Below, piece after piece: positions 33,125 to 51,329 of a DNA stretch of 64,000 bases. The position numbers and the translations under genes were made by a program. The notes beneath the pieces are model-generated. The model saw nothing but the letters and a program-made list of their open reading frames with translations. It did not search any database and was not told where the DNA came from. This DNA is from Thamnaconus septentrionalis (lineage: Eukaryota > Chordata > Actinopteri > Tetraodontiformes > Monacanthidae). Location of the stretch: contig CM020509.1 of the NCBI GenBank assembly GCA_009823395.1, positions 20,454,501-20,518,500 of the forward strand, in the 5' to 3' direction. Position 1 is the first letter of the stretch. Each line of letters begins with the position of its first letter.

Positions 33125-33480
33125 AGAGCCGCGGCGACGACGACAACAACTCCACTCTTCGAAACTCCATAAAAATTGAGCCGGTTCCGTCTCTAATCTC
33201 TTCCGGAATGAAACTGAAGCCCCGCAAGAGATTTAGCCCAGGGTTTATTTATAAATTTCACGTGTGAGGTAGAGCAAAAATGTACCCTATTTATTGGTAT
33301 TGTGATTTTAAATATTTAACGACGTCATTGTTTTTTTTTAATAGCAGATAAAGTGTAATTCTGATGACGGGGCAACGTAGTACCTTAACGGTTTCCCTAC
33401 GGACGTCTTTTTCTTTTGCACAGCGGACCCTTTATGAACCAATCATAGACAAGCACATCGCAAATTAAGCCAATCGCGGA
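33125..33480 (-). promoter_or_regulatory. lman2: lman2 5' UTR and promoter region
   Basis: Directly upstream of the lman2 start. Contains an ETS-type core (cttccgg, 33199-33205), an E-box (cacgtg, 33260-33265) and two CCAAT pentamers (33439 and 33470, plus-strand reading). No TATA box at a sensible distance. The transcription start cannot be fixed from sequence alone. Confidence 0.45.
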
Positions 33481-34059
33481 GCGTCTGGTATTCTAGTATT
33501 TATTCGAATATATATTAGCCACTAGATGGCAGCCAGGGGCAAACGGACACAAGTACCATCAAACGTGATGAAACGTTTTTTGAGCTTTGCACGAGGTATT
33601 GTTTTTTTTATTTTCCTAGTTCCTGAAAATCTGCATCGGAATTGTGTTGTTTAAAAAAAGTAAATCATGTCAGTACTTAATCTCATATAAACATGAATAC
33701 ACATCATAGAGCAATATGAGGTTCTATTATTGAGGTTTTTATTCACACCGTCACGCCTCACAAGCTGCAAAATGCTTAGTTTATCATCGTAGTACATTTT
33801 TTCCAATTCAAGGTCATTGTGATACCTACCGCCTGAAAGAATAACTAATTCAACTGTTCCCTCTACTCACCTTTTATTACCATGCAGGGTTTTTAATATT
33901 TCTGAGAAATTGCATGTAAGGGAGAGGGAACAGCGTCTGCTGAAATGAGAGGAGATGAGCATGTGCAAAGGTTTATTTAGGTATACATTGCAATTGTTAA
34001 ATTACTTTTCATATTTTGCAGATTCAATTGAAATGTTTCATTTCAGAGAATAAATCTTT
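33481..34059. other. Spacer between lman2 and the pentraxin relic
   Basis: AT-rich, no coding feature recognised. Confidence 0.4.
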
Positions 34060-35008
34060 CGGAGGTGGCAAACTAGCTTTCCTCCACAAGAACTCGTCCA
34101 GTGACCCGGAACTCCAGATCTCTCCACGTACTTCACGATCTCCTGGCGTGTAATGGTGCAATTCCAACATGTGCACATCAGACAGCATACCGATGAAAGA
34201 CTTGTTTTACGTCAAACCCTCCACCGCACGGGTCCTGTTCCTGAAGTTGGGACAGTTCAACATTTTGATGGAGCTGAGTTGAGCGGACATAAGAATTACA
34301 AGTACCTTGAGTGTGCAGCACTGTGCCTGTCCTAAAAGGATGATGGCGCCAGTGATGTGGGATCCAGAGTTGATGTACTTCCTAGCGCTGTGTTTTCCAT
34401 CCAGCCACAGCTGTCCCGCTCCAGACGCAGCGTCCCATGTGAAGCAAACTCAATGCCATGTGTTCACAGTGTAGTCCAGCCCTGTACACCTGATCCCGGA
34501 ATCTCTTGACGTCGATCCCAAATCCGTTTGCCACCCGAAAGAGGAACAAGCCACTGGAATGGCTTGGTGTAGACAATGAGAAGAAGACCGTGATCTGTAG
34601 TCAAGTCTGTGAAGGACCTGCGGCGATGGCAAAGACAAAGTCAGGCATGAGACGTATCATGTTGTTGTCACTTGCTACCTGAGACAGACAGTGACAGCAC
34701 CAAAATCCTGTTGCGGGAAAGTGAACATTTTATGTTGACGATCTGAAAAAAAAGAACCCAAAAACGGAAATTTATGCGAGTAGATCAGCACGAAGTACAA
34801 TCATGAAGGCCTTATTTCAACACGGGATAACAAGTTTTTCCATGATTGCCTAATGTGTTTTTCTGTGATATTTAAACTCATTTAAACTTGTGGCACTCAA
34901 AATGTTTTTTTTTTAAAAATACATCTTCTCTAAATAAGATGTTATTTTACCTTGAGGTTTGGCTGCACATATTGGCAGCAGAGTCAGAAACAGGAAGTGC
35001 AACTCCAT
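34060..35008 (-). pseudogene. Pentraxin (CRP/SAP-like) pseudogene
   Basis: Pentraxins are secreted Ca-dependent pattern-recognition proteins. Exon 1 (34951-35008) is MELHFLFLTLLPICAAKPQ, a signal peptide, with donor CAAG|GTAAAA. Exon 2 (34679-34742) is DRQHKMFTFPQQDFGAVTVC, lacking about 14 residues after the FPQ. Exon 3 (to 34617) reads SFTDLTTDHGLL, then by frameshifts STPSHSSGLFLFRV and GLDYTVNTWH, a TGA stop (34450-34452), VCFTWDAASGAGQLWLDGK, about 80 inserted bases, LQEQDPCGGGFDVKQ (the Ca-binding EQD-GGxFD segment), SFIGMLSDVHM and NCTITRQEIVKYV. At least four frameshifts plus the stop rule out a product. The intact splice sites mean it is a once-normal gene, not a processed copy. CRP or SAP type cannot be distinguished. 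Confidence 0.82.
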
Positions 35009-36048
35009 CTAATATAAACAACATAGCAACAAACATTACAGAACGAAAATAAATCTCCATCTGTTTTGAGAAACATGGTCTTCTGTTATTCTTTTACAAT
35101 CTTACCTTTCTTTCTTCAAGGATGGGGATGCGAAGTGTTTGAGTCCTTAAGTAGCCTGAGGAAGATTCTGTGATAAAGGTGAAGAACAGAACACCCTCTT
35201 TAGCATTCCTCCGAATGAATGGCAAGGGACTCGACTGGCGGCTTCGGCATTTAATGCAGTTTCACAAAGAACGACAGCTCCAAAGGTCCGCAAACCGACG
35301 TGAGAACTAAAATAAGACATAACTTGTTGCTATATATACGTTGACAGTGTATGTGCAAATCATTAAACTGACCTTATGCCTCTCGGAGGTTGCTAAAAAC
35401 CTTGTGCAAAATTAGAGTCTTTCTTCGTTTACTTAATACATGGCCACTTTAACACAAAAATTGGAACCTTTTAACAGCGTTTTCAGACGCATTCCCGACA
35501 ATAGAAAAAGGAAGAAATTAAACGCAAATTACAACACAACAGTCGACGAAATACAGTGCCATCTAGTGGACCAGAAAAGACACTACAAGTTTAAAAACAA
35601 AACAAAAAACAACAACCTTGGTTTGTTACACTATCTGTTAGAGCCATTTCTGTGTGTGTGTGTGTGTCGTCTTGCAATTTGTTAACTATGACAGTAGATG
35701 GCGCTTGTGTCAAGCCAGGCAAATCTATTTAACCTGACAGGTAATCGGGGTACAGGTGTGCCGATTACCGGGAGAAGCAGTTTTTTGATCGCCGTTAGTG
35801 GCCAACTTTGAGCCTGTTTTCTGTTGGTTTTCACCTGAAGTTATTAGTTGATAAGTGTGTGTGTGTTGGATTCTTTCATGGAGCCGCCACGGGCGACGCG
35901 TCAGCAACTAGAGTTCCCGGTAACAGCACCTCAGTGGCTTAAGGTTTATTTTGAAAACCCGAGTCATCACATTTTAAAAAAAAAAAAAAAAAACTCGCTT
36001 CAGTTAATTCGTTTGGGAGAAGATTACGTCGTTCCACGGAGGAAGTGG
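35009..36048. other. Spacer, no supported gene
   Basis: A 111-codon frame at 35848-36183 has no recognised family and runs into the tandem repeat that follows. A GT repeat lies at 35651-35668 and an A18 run near 35974-35992. Confidence 0.35.
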
Positions 36049-36385
36049 CAGCCTGCAGTGGAATCATGGAGTGAAAACTATGAATTTTTCAGAAATATTC
36101 ATTTGAAAACCAGTAAGAGTAAAAAAATTAAATCACATTTTTGGATTAACTTTATTTTGAAATGCTACATCAGAATTTTATGAAAATTATTGTGGAGCAT
36201 CCTGGGATGATGTACTAGCAGCCTGCAGTGGAATCATGGAGTGAAAAAACCACAAAGTGTAAATTTTGGAAGAACTTTATTTTAAAATGCTACATCATAA
36301 TTTTATGAAAATTATGGTGAAGCATCCTGGGGAGGTGTACTAACAGCCTGCATTCGTATTGTGGAGTGAAAACTAGGAATTTTTC
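36049..36385 (+). repeat. Tandem repeat, about 2.3 copies of a 125-170 base unit
   Basis: cagcctgcagtggaatcat begins at 36049 and 36219 and a diverged copy begins at 36343. Each is followed by tggagtgaaaa, and the two full units share attttatgaaaattat and gcatcctgggatgatgtact. Confidence 0.75.
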
Positions 36386-36394
36386 AGAAATAAT

Positions 36395-36512
36395 AATACA
36401 TAAATATACATATATACATATATATATATATATACACAAAAATATATATACATATATATATATACACACATGTGTATATATATATATGTATATATATATG
36501 TATATATTTGTC
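36395..36512 (+). repeat. TA-rich microsatellite with CA/TG islands
   Basis: Irregular atatat with tacaca and tgtgtata islands. Confidence 0.85.
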
Positions 36513-36771
36513 ATTAGTTTTATCAGTTTGATGAATAATGACTAGTAGTCTGGCTAACTGATTAGATTAGTAAGTATCTGGAAAACTGAATAATCATAAA
36601 CATCCCAGGTCTTTGCCGTCAGGGCAGGACCAGCTCTGTAAAGCCAGTTTTTCCTGGGCTTGCTCCTAATAATAGTATTAGGTCGTCAACACAGTCAGTG
36701 AACACTAATGATAACTAAAGCTAGTCCAACAAGCGAGTCCTTGAAGGCAGTGCCAAAGTCAGAGTCAGTAG

Positions 36772-36787
36772 TTTATTATATTTTATT
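36772..36787 (-). terminator. wdr83: wdr83 polyadenylation signals
   Basis: Two AATAAA hexamers on the minus strand (36782-36787 and 36772-36777), 25-40 bases after the wdr83 stop. They predict a very short 3' UTR. Confidence 0.65.
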
Positions 36788-36811
36788 GTAGTCGTAGTTC
36801 ATTTAATAAAC

Positions 36812-43933
<7,122 letters not shown>

Positions 43934-44195
43934 TGCACCTATAAAAGTAAATAAATAAAATAAAACACAAGACGTCCGTTAAGCTACGTGCAAAGTATCA
44001 TCACGAAGGCTGCCGCGTCTGTCTTCTTCTACTTCCGGTGTAGGTACAACTTTCTGGGGTCTTACGGCAACGCAATTAGGACAAACTACATCGTGGCGGA
44101 ATGTTTGTCACTGTCGCAACCCGATGTGAGGACCGACCCGAAGTGAGTCGCGCATGCGCAGTAGGGGCAGAAGTGAAAAGCGCATGCGCGGATAT
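43934..44195 (-). promoter_or_regulatory. wdr83: wdr83 promoter region
   Basis: Contains an ETS/GABP-type site (acttccggtg, 44031-44040) and two near-palindromic NRF1-type sites (gcgcatgcgca at 44150-44160; gcgcatgcgcg at 44180-44190). TATA-less with paired NRF1 and ETS sites is typical of housekeeping promoters. The NRF1 core is palindromic, so firing in both directions is possible, but no gene is recognised on the other side. Confidence 0.6.
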
Positions 44196-44747
44196 ATGAC
44201 CCCCACCCCACAAGAAATACAAAAAGGATTCCGCCAGAGCGATGCTTTTATTCTGAAATGCCCACAGTTTTTGTATTGGTCTCTACTGCCCTCCGCAGGG
44301 TAGGAACAGCCACTGTCACCCTGCTCCTTTTTTGCCTCGCGGAATATTTCCAAGGTTAAATTGGATTCAGCAGTGTACACAGTCACTTGTAATGCCCTCT
44401 GCATTATTAAAAAAAAAAAACAGTTCTACCCTCCTAACAGCAAAAGAAATATTGTCCATCACAATTTTTTTAATCCCCCAATTTCTGTTGGGTAATAAGA
44501 ACTCTGAAATGCTGAACTATGATAGGACGATCATTTTCATCAGTTTCGAGCTGATGAACATATTTTATGTTTTTTTTTTGTCCCAGAAAAAAAACATATT
44601 GGTCTGTCGTTTTTTCAGATTATCAAACATATTGAGATTTTGCATTCCACCACTCTTATCATGCTAAGTTTGGGGCTATAATTAAAAAAAAAACAATAAT
44701 AAAAAATAAACTAAACTAAACAATAACCTTATAACAATGAGAGGGCC

Positions 44748-45990
44748 TCAATCCAAAACTGCAAATAACTCCAATAATGCAAATAACTTTTGAGCATTTT
44801 TCATCTTCATCAATTTCAAGGACTTCTTGAATAACAATAAAGAATTTTTCAAACCAATGATCTGGGGTCTAATTTTCAAATATTTACATCTATGAATAAA
44901 ACATTTACAGTGAACAATTAAATAGTTCATCAGGAAATCTATATTGTTCTTCTTCAAATGAACTCCAACTTTAACATCCAACCATGTTAAAGGATCTAAT
45001 GTTATTTGTTTAGAGCACAACCAGTTCAGAACAGACAGCCAAAATTCTTTCACACATTCAAAAAAAAATATGTTCCATTGTCTCAATGTCTCTATCACGA
45101 ATAACGCAAGAGTTATTCTCTCAGTTAAATCTAAGGTGTAAAAAGTTGTTTGAGGGATACATGTCATTTAATATTTTAAAAGTAACCTCTTTAGCTTTGT
45201 GAGGAACTGGAAAATACAAAAAAACGTTTCCGGATTCCTTAGGAATCTGTCTTTCATTCTCCAAAAACAATGTAGTATCATCCGCAAATTGACTTATTAT
45301 AATTTGCTTATCCCCAATTTTTATGCCTTCTACACCATTGTTTTTAATCATGATAGACAGCAATTCGGCCACCATGATAAACAATAGAGGTGAACTGTTG
45401 CAACCTTGCCTTATACCCCTCCCAATTTTGAATCTTGCACAACTTCCATGTTCCAGAGCCACACAACTATCAATACCATCGTATAACATCCCTATTAATT
45501 TTTTTTTTTTCTCAAAACCGAAATGTCTCAGAGTATCTAATATAAATGGGCGTTCAACCGAATCAAAGGCTTTGTAGAAATCTAAGAACAAAATGAAGCC
45601 ATTTTCTAAGAATACGTCGCTGCAGTCAACTAAATCTAATCCCAGTCTTATGTTATTGTGAATAGATCTTCCACCAAGAAAGCCAGATTGTGTTTCATTT
45701 ATTATCATATTTCAACCTTGCTGCAATACATCACATTCAGTAGTGCGATCGGTCTCAAATTGTCCAGTAACCTTTTGTCTTTGCCTCGTTTAGGAATAAG
45801 TGTTATCAGGCCTTGTTTCATAGTTGGCATTCGTTCCTTATTTTGTATGCATTCTTGAATTGCTTTAAACAACAAAGTTCTAATATCTTTCCAGAAGAAG
45901 CTATAAAAATTAGCTGTGAGTCCACCAGAACCCGGAGACTTATTAGGAGATAATTTCAAGCGAACAGCATCCAATTCTTTTATCGTTAAA
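44748..45990 (-). pseudogene. L1-type LINE ORF2 remnant with internal deletion
   Basis: On the minus strand: NKSPGSGGLTANFYSFFWKD and LRPIALLNV (RT entry), then after a short deletion (about 45710) ETQSGFLGGRSIHNNIRLGL, LFLDFYKAFDSVERPF (block A), RGIRQGCNSSPLLF (block B) and ISQFADDTTLFLE (catalytic FADD). Directly after this the sequence jumps to the C-terminal region (AKEVTFKILNDMYPSNNFLH), and the region below 45120 reads as the C-terminal domain. The RT thumb is missing. Word pattern is teleost L1/Tx1 style. Confidence 0.8.
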
Positions 45991-46164
45991 TCAGCTTCAC
46001 AACTTTCCTTGATTGAGTCATCAATGGTTGGTATGACATTATTTATTTATTTATTATTATTATTATTATTTTTTTTTTTTATCAAAAAAGCTATTTGAAT
46101 CAGTGAGGGAGTATACAGAAGTGTAAAGGTTGCTATAGAAAGTGAAGACTTCTTTTGCAACCTG

Positions 46165-46345
46165 ATTAACCTTCCTCTCGTTTCAGATCACGCCCCTCCC
46201 CTCGTGTGCCACCTGCGCGTCTGACCTAATTACCGATTGTTTCCACCTGTGCCTTCTTACCCTGTGTGTTTACATAGTCTGCGTTTCCCTTGTGTTGCGC
46301 CAGTGTTAGTCCTTCACGTCTCGCCCCTGAGGGTTAGGGTAACCG
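46165..46345 (+). other. Possible LTR-retrotransposon fragment
   Basis: cacctgcgcgtctgacctaa, ttaccgattgtttccacctg and following words resemble the leader/LTR region of fish Ty3/Gypsy elements. No polyprotein is present. Tentative. Confidence 0.25.
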
Positions 46346-46559
46346 CACCCGCCACTCGTGATGGCCAAACGAGGCTTTGAACCCTTTTGGACTATTGTGT
46401 TGAAAATTGGCTCATTACTCGAACCTTCATTCATTTAAGAACGTGGGGGTCATCTGCTGGCGCATTGGTTGTACTGCAGCCATGCAAAAGGTTGATGACC
46501 CTAAGCAAGTGTGCACTTTGGGATTTTCTGTATTTGTACACTTTTATTATTTATTTATT

Positions 46560-46680
46560 CCAACGTTGGTAACTTTTACTTTGTTTTATGACTCTGTGTT
46601 TTCGTATGTCCTTGTATGTATGTTGGCTACTGAACAGAAATTTTCCCCTCTGGGGGATTAATAAAGCATCTATTTTCTAA
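46560..46680 (+). mobile_element. LINE-type 3' tail
   Basis: aaattttcccctctggggga then ttaataaagcatctattttc (46640-46680) is a common fish LINE ending. No coding part. Confidence 0.55.
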
Positions 46681-47077
46681 ATAAAACTGAAGCGAACTTT
46701 ATTTCACGTGTTGCTCTTCCTTCTTGCTCTGTCCTACCAATATATCAAGGTTCACCTTGATATGTTGTTCATCTTGAACGAAATTTGTTTCTCCGGCCAA
46801 CATTAAATAAATAATCAATAATAAATAAATAATAAACCATTGCCAAAATCATTGCTGAAAATGTTAGAGTCAGAAATAATAGTAGTAGAGGTAAAGTATA
46901 TGTGAATATGCAGATAAAAAGAAGAAATTGATTCATAATATGTACATATGTATACGTATGTATATATATATATATATATATATGATTAGTATTTTTTTTC
47001 TTTTTTCTATATATTTTAAGTACGGATGGGGTGTATGGGCTTAAGGTGCTTGGGTGAACTTGGATGCTTATGCGTTT

Positions 47078-47665
47078 TTATTTTAAAACAACAGTTTCTC
47101 CACAGTAAAAGGGTTTGAGGTGGTTTCTCTTGTCGGAAACTATTTCCCCAGCTTTAGGAAACGCCCTCTCGCAGGGCACAGACGATGCTGGTGTTGCCAG
47201 GTACTCGTTTGCCAGCTTGTATAGGTTTGGGCATACAGCTTTGTGTGTCGTCCAGTACACCAGAGGTTCCTGTGATCGTTCAAGTGGAGGGGCTGACAGA
47301 TAACACTGCACCTCCACTATGGCATCAGCAGTAGCATTGCTGGATGCGCTCGCTTCTTCAGCGTCCCTGTCCAACAGCTTCCACGGGTCAATGGCTGAAA
47401 AATAAAACATTAGATAAGGTTTAGTCCGTATATGAAAAAAAAAAATGCAAATAAAGTCTATTGATCCAAATTCTATATTTTTTGTACCTTGGGAAGATGC
47501 AGCCGGTTCTGGCTGTGCTCTCGAAGTAGATGGCGGCTCCTCTTCATGCGGTACATTCCGCAACAATGCCGCACACTCAGATTTTAACCGGCGCACATCT
47601 GACTCGGCATTTTCAGGGCTTTGGAATCCGAGTGTTTTAAATCTTGGATCAAGTAATGAAGACAA
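47078..47665 (-). pseudogene. hAT transposase C-terminal region, copy 1
   Basis: A single stop-free frame: SLLDPRFKTLGF, DPWKLLDRDAEEASASSNAT, QEPLVYWTTHKAVCPNLYKL, ASSVPCERAFPKAGEIVSDK. The end is the hAT dimerisation domain of ZBED/hAT-AC type transposases. The catalytic core upstream is not present. A 93-base intron with donor CCAAG|GTACAA and acceptor TTTCAG|CCATTG (47395-47487) interrupts the domain yet has no stop and keeps the frame. Confidence 0.8.
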
Positions 47666-47829
47666 TGAGAAGATACTTGTGGTCTCAATTCCAATGAGGA
47701 ATGAATCATTAAGAGATCACAAAAGGTGTGTGTGTGTGTGCGCGCGCGCGTATGTGGTTTATTTGTTACTGTATGAATAAGTTGAGTAATACCCTTGTAA
47801 CTGTTGTGGTAGCTACTAGTTGGCACCAC

Positions 47830-48440
47830 TAGGGGGAGCTCTAGGGCTTATTATGAGAGGGCGGGGGGGCGGGGGGGGGCAGTCTTTCAAAGCCCCGCCC
47901 ACTGAACCAAACCAGTCAGCTGATTCAGTCTGAATGAAGCGGTGAAGTGGTTCAAACGTCATCAGTCACGTGATTTGAAGCAAGCTCCGGAGCAGTGCTT
48001 CAGGAAAAAAAAAAACCCTACCGAGTTTTGGGGCGTGGTTCGAAGCCTCGTGTCAGAGGGAACATCACTACCCGCCACAGCCACAGCTCAAAGATTACAC
48101 AGTAAGACGATTGTTCCACGTGATCGAGTGATTTTTTTTTTTTTTCCGGTGTCAGATAAATTTTGTAATTAGCTTTGGCTATTGACCCTTTCTTAGTTGT
48201 GATCAAGTGTGAAGCCTCGGGAAGCACTGAGGCTTTCCTAACAATTGTGCCGAAAAAGATTCAAAGCTTCAAGACTTCAGTGATGGTGACATCTGGTGGA
48301 CAACTGAAGACATCGCAACCTCTAAAGAGCACGACTGAAGCACTGGCGCTGTTTCAATCCCATGACAGCAATAAAAGTTCAGAAAAGTCTGTGTGGTCAT
48401 TCAAGTGTTTTGTTCAATCATACCAAATAATGATTATATC
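47830..48440. mobile_element. Non-coding hAT-type sequence between the two transposase relics
   Basis: gaagcggtgaagtggttcaa and gtgaagcctcgggaagcact are words typical of hAT ends in fish that use the same transposase type. Exact ends not resolved. Confidence 0.45.
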
Positions 48441-48560
48441 GTCATTACAAAACAAAAATACACAGATGCTCTCCCCCATACTGTAAAGCACATTCCAGAT
48501 TAAGGAAAACCTTTAAAGATAATGGTTTGTGATTTTGGGGACTTGTATGGTTGATTATGA

Positions 48561-49010
48561 TTATTCACAGAAGCAGACAAGTAATTTGTCTTCACAGGTT
48601 TTTATTGATAAATATAATTTTTTTTCTACTGTCGCAGGCTTCAGTTGGCTCCTTTTCTGGCTGACCAGCTCCCCAGCTTTGCAAAATATCCTTTCACAGG
48701 GAACGGATGATGCTGGGATGCACATATACTTGCATGCAAGTTTCCAAAGCGTAGGATATAAAGTCTTTCGTGCCACCCAGTACTTCAGGGGATCCTCTGC
48801 TCTTGTCAGAATTTGTTCTTTCAAATATCTATGATACAGACAGTAAGACAATGAATGACTGAATAAAACAATTGATGTTTCAACAGTAATCAACATGCAT
48901 ACGTCTGGCTACTCCACTGCAGCACTGGCAGATGCACTGCTGGTGCGGTGCTGAGACTCTACATAGTTGTCCAGTAAAGCCCACGAGTTATAGGAATCCC
49001 CTTTGACCCT
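48561..49010 (-). pseudogene. hAT transposase C-terminal region, copy 2
   Basis: Minus strand: SYNSWALLDNYVESQHRTSS (about 49000-48930), then RYLKEQILTRAEDPLKYWVA, YPTLWKLACKYMCIPASSVP and CERIFCKAGELVSQKRSQL. Same domain as at 47078 but clearly diverged, so an independent insertion. Two Cys replace usual residues in the CERxFxKAGE motif region. The intron in the first part has a damaged donor. Confidence 0.75.
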
Positions 49011-49639
49011 GTAAGACAGTCAGATCCACACCCTGAAATGTTTTCTCTTAACAATGGAAGTTTGATGGTTTGTTTGATATACATTTGGGGACTGTCTCCA
49101 CCCTTTTATTTTCCTGACTTCCTGTTGAAATGTTGCGAGTCTCAATGTGAAAAGTACGAAGGTCTAGTCGATCTATTGTCACTGTTATCACAGAAAATAA
49201 CCCCTGATGGCCAAAAGGTTCCCAAATAAGAAGAGCATCTCAATGAATCTGTTGAATATGCAATTTAGAAGTGTCCCTGGTCTGGGAGGACGTTGAAGGG
49301 AAAGAGCAAGAACCTTGTGGCTTTTCCTTTTAAACCTGTTCATTTCCATTTGCAATGATGTCACATCTTAAAGGATCATGCATATGTGGAATAATTGAGC
49401 CCGAATGAACCGACGTTTATGACCTTTTTTGGATGTGTCCACTGTGTGTTCCCAAAAGTTCAGTTATTTCCCCAAGAGGAGTGCAACAAATAATTTCTTT
49501 TGCACCTCGGTGGTTAACTTAATCTTGCTGACACAGCTTAGAATGTATCGCGGCACGGTTGAAAATAGCCGTGTATACATTTCATTTAGCCTCGTTTTGT
49601 CTTTTCTATTACAGCAGTAAGTCCACATCGGGTGATTAA

Positions 49640-49920
49640 AAAGGTACACAAAGGTCCTGCATCACTTCCAAAGAGGGAAGAATTTCAATGAGTCCTACGT
49701 GGCTGTTGGAGTGGACAGGAACACCATCGCCGCAAGTGCCCCCATTTGCAGAGCTGGCCGTTGCCTCACCAGGAAAACATGGGGAACTTCTGAGGGGGGT
49801 TTTGAGGCAGCTGAAGCTGCAAACATTTGTGTTGCAGCGTGCCAATACCATCAATGCTGACCCTGCTCTATTGACAGAGGTGGAAGACCTTGAAAAAGCA
49901 GGAAACTTCTACCTTTCCTG
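49640..49920 (+). pseudogene. CCDC106-like C-terminal fragment with two one-base insertions
   Basis: Three frames join into one domain: HRVIKKVHK, then VLHHFQRGKNFNESYVAVGV DRNTIAASAP, then FAELAVASPGKHGELLRGVL and onward to EVEDLEKAGNFYLS with a stop. Frame changes lie at about 49650 (an extra g) and in the C5 run at 49739-49743 (an extra c). The SY-VGVDRNT-APIAEL pattern resembles fish CCDC106-like proteins, a family often carried by transposons; this assignment is from memory. No 5' exons recognised. Confidence 0.5.
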
Positions 49921-50248
49921 AAGAGAAGATAATAATGTAGAGTTATTATAACGACATTTTTATTTATGGTAACATTACATGCAAAAAAATAATAATTTGT
50001 TTTTCAGTTTGAAGAGTTTAATTTGAATGTGCAGGCACTTCACTGTTCGTGTTCGAATGTTTCATTGCATATTGTTTTGTCTGTTTTATTAAAATGTTTT
50101 ATACTCTCATACTCTTTCATCCTGATTCTGTCACTGTTTGATGTCACAAGGATGTTTGGATCTCAGAAGCGTCAACAACATTTATTGCATGTCATTAAAA
50201 AGTCTACAAATCTTTAGCAAACATTATTAGATATTTGTTAAAAATGAA

Positions 50249-50762
50249 TAGGGTTCACTTTAGATTAGGGTACAGAATAATATCTATAAATGATTTATAG
50301 ATTTTTATGAATATTTAGCAAATCTTTTTAAAACTGGGAGTAACAAATGCTATCTTAAAAAAACAACAACCCACACAAGTCTACACTATTTCACAAACAA
50401 TTTGCATCTGTATTTATAAAAGCAACAGGTGAGTAAAAGTTTTTACAAATTCTTTCTAAACATTAACGAACACAGTAACATCTGTAAATTATTTATAGAT
50501 TTTTATGAATGTCTAACAAATCTTTTTTTTTAAACATGAACAAAAAATGAGGATACAAAGGTTTTACCATATCTCCACTATTTCGCAAAGGTCAATCCTA
50601 TTGAAAAGATAATCAACAGATCACTAATGAATGTTAAAGTAGCATCTTTACAAATGCTGCACTAATAAGTTGTAAATGATTAAAAAAAAACTTTTGGTGT
50701 GTTTTATAACAAATCATTTATTAACCATGATGAATACATTAAAGTGTGTGTGTGTGTGTGTG

Positions 50763-50812
<50 letters not shown>

Positions 50813-51042
50813 ATGTATATATATGTATATTATAAATGTTAATAAATGGTTTGTTAATGATTAGTTCAATCTCTACCAATGGCTTATAGATGTCTTAAAA
50901 ATTAGGTTATTAAATATCTAATGACCATTTACACATGTATATCAGGGATTTGTTCATGATTAGTTAACCATTCATTAATATCTACTATATAGCTTATAAA
51001 TGTCTTATAAGCGATCGTTATTATAAAGTCTTAACCTACTTT
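50249..51042. mobile_element. AT-rich MITE
   Basis: Ends tagggttcactttagatta (left) and taggttaagactttataata (right, other strand) are imperfect inverted repeats. The interior contains two copies of tttatagatttttatgaat (50296-50314 and 50493-50511). A GT then TA microsatellite (50744-50808) lies inside. No transposase. Confidence 0.5.
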
Positions 51043-51329
51043 CTACTTGAAGCAACAACTAGAATAAAGCAATATCAGGGCAATGACTTGTTTTGATTGT
51101 TTAAACACAAAAATAACCAGCGTGTTTTTATTTATTTATTTATGTTTATTTTTTTTCCAATGTGTGGAGTAGAAATATTGCAGATGTTGTAGGACAGGTG
51201 TACAGAGTCAAAGTAAAAAAGTTGTCAGAAATAAAAGACAAGTTCAGGTACCTGAAAAACCCACTGTAGTACAGTAAGTATTTGCACTTTGTTCGTATGT
51301 ACATATATTTATAAAGATATCTAAAGATC

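Noticed and set aside
35848..36183. 111-codon frame beginning MISVCVLDSFMEPP
   Set aside because: No family, a poly-Lys run from an A18 stretch, and its end lies in the tandem repeat.
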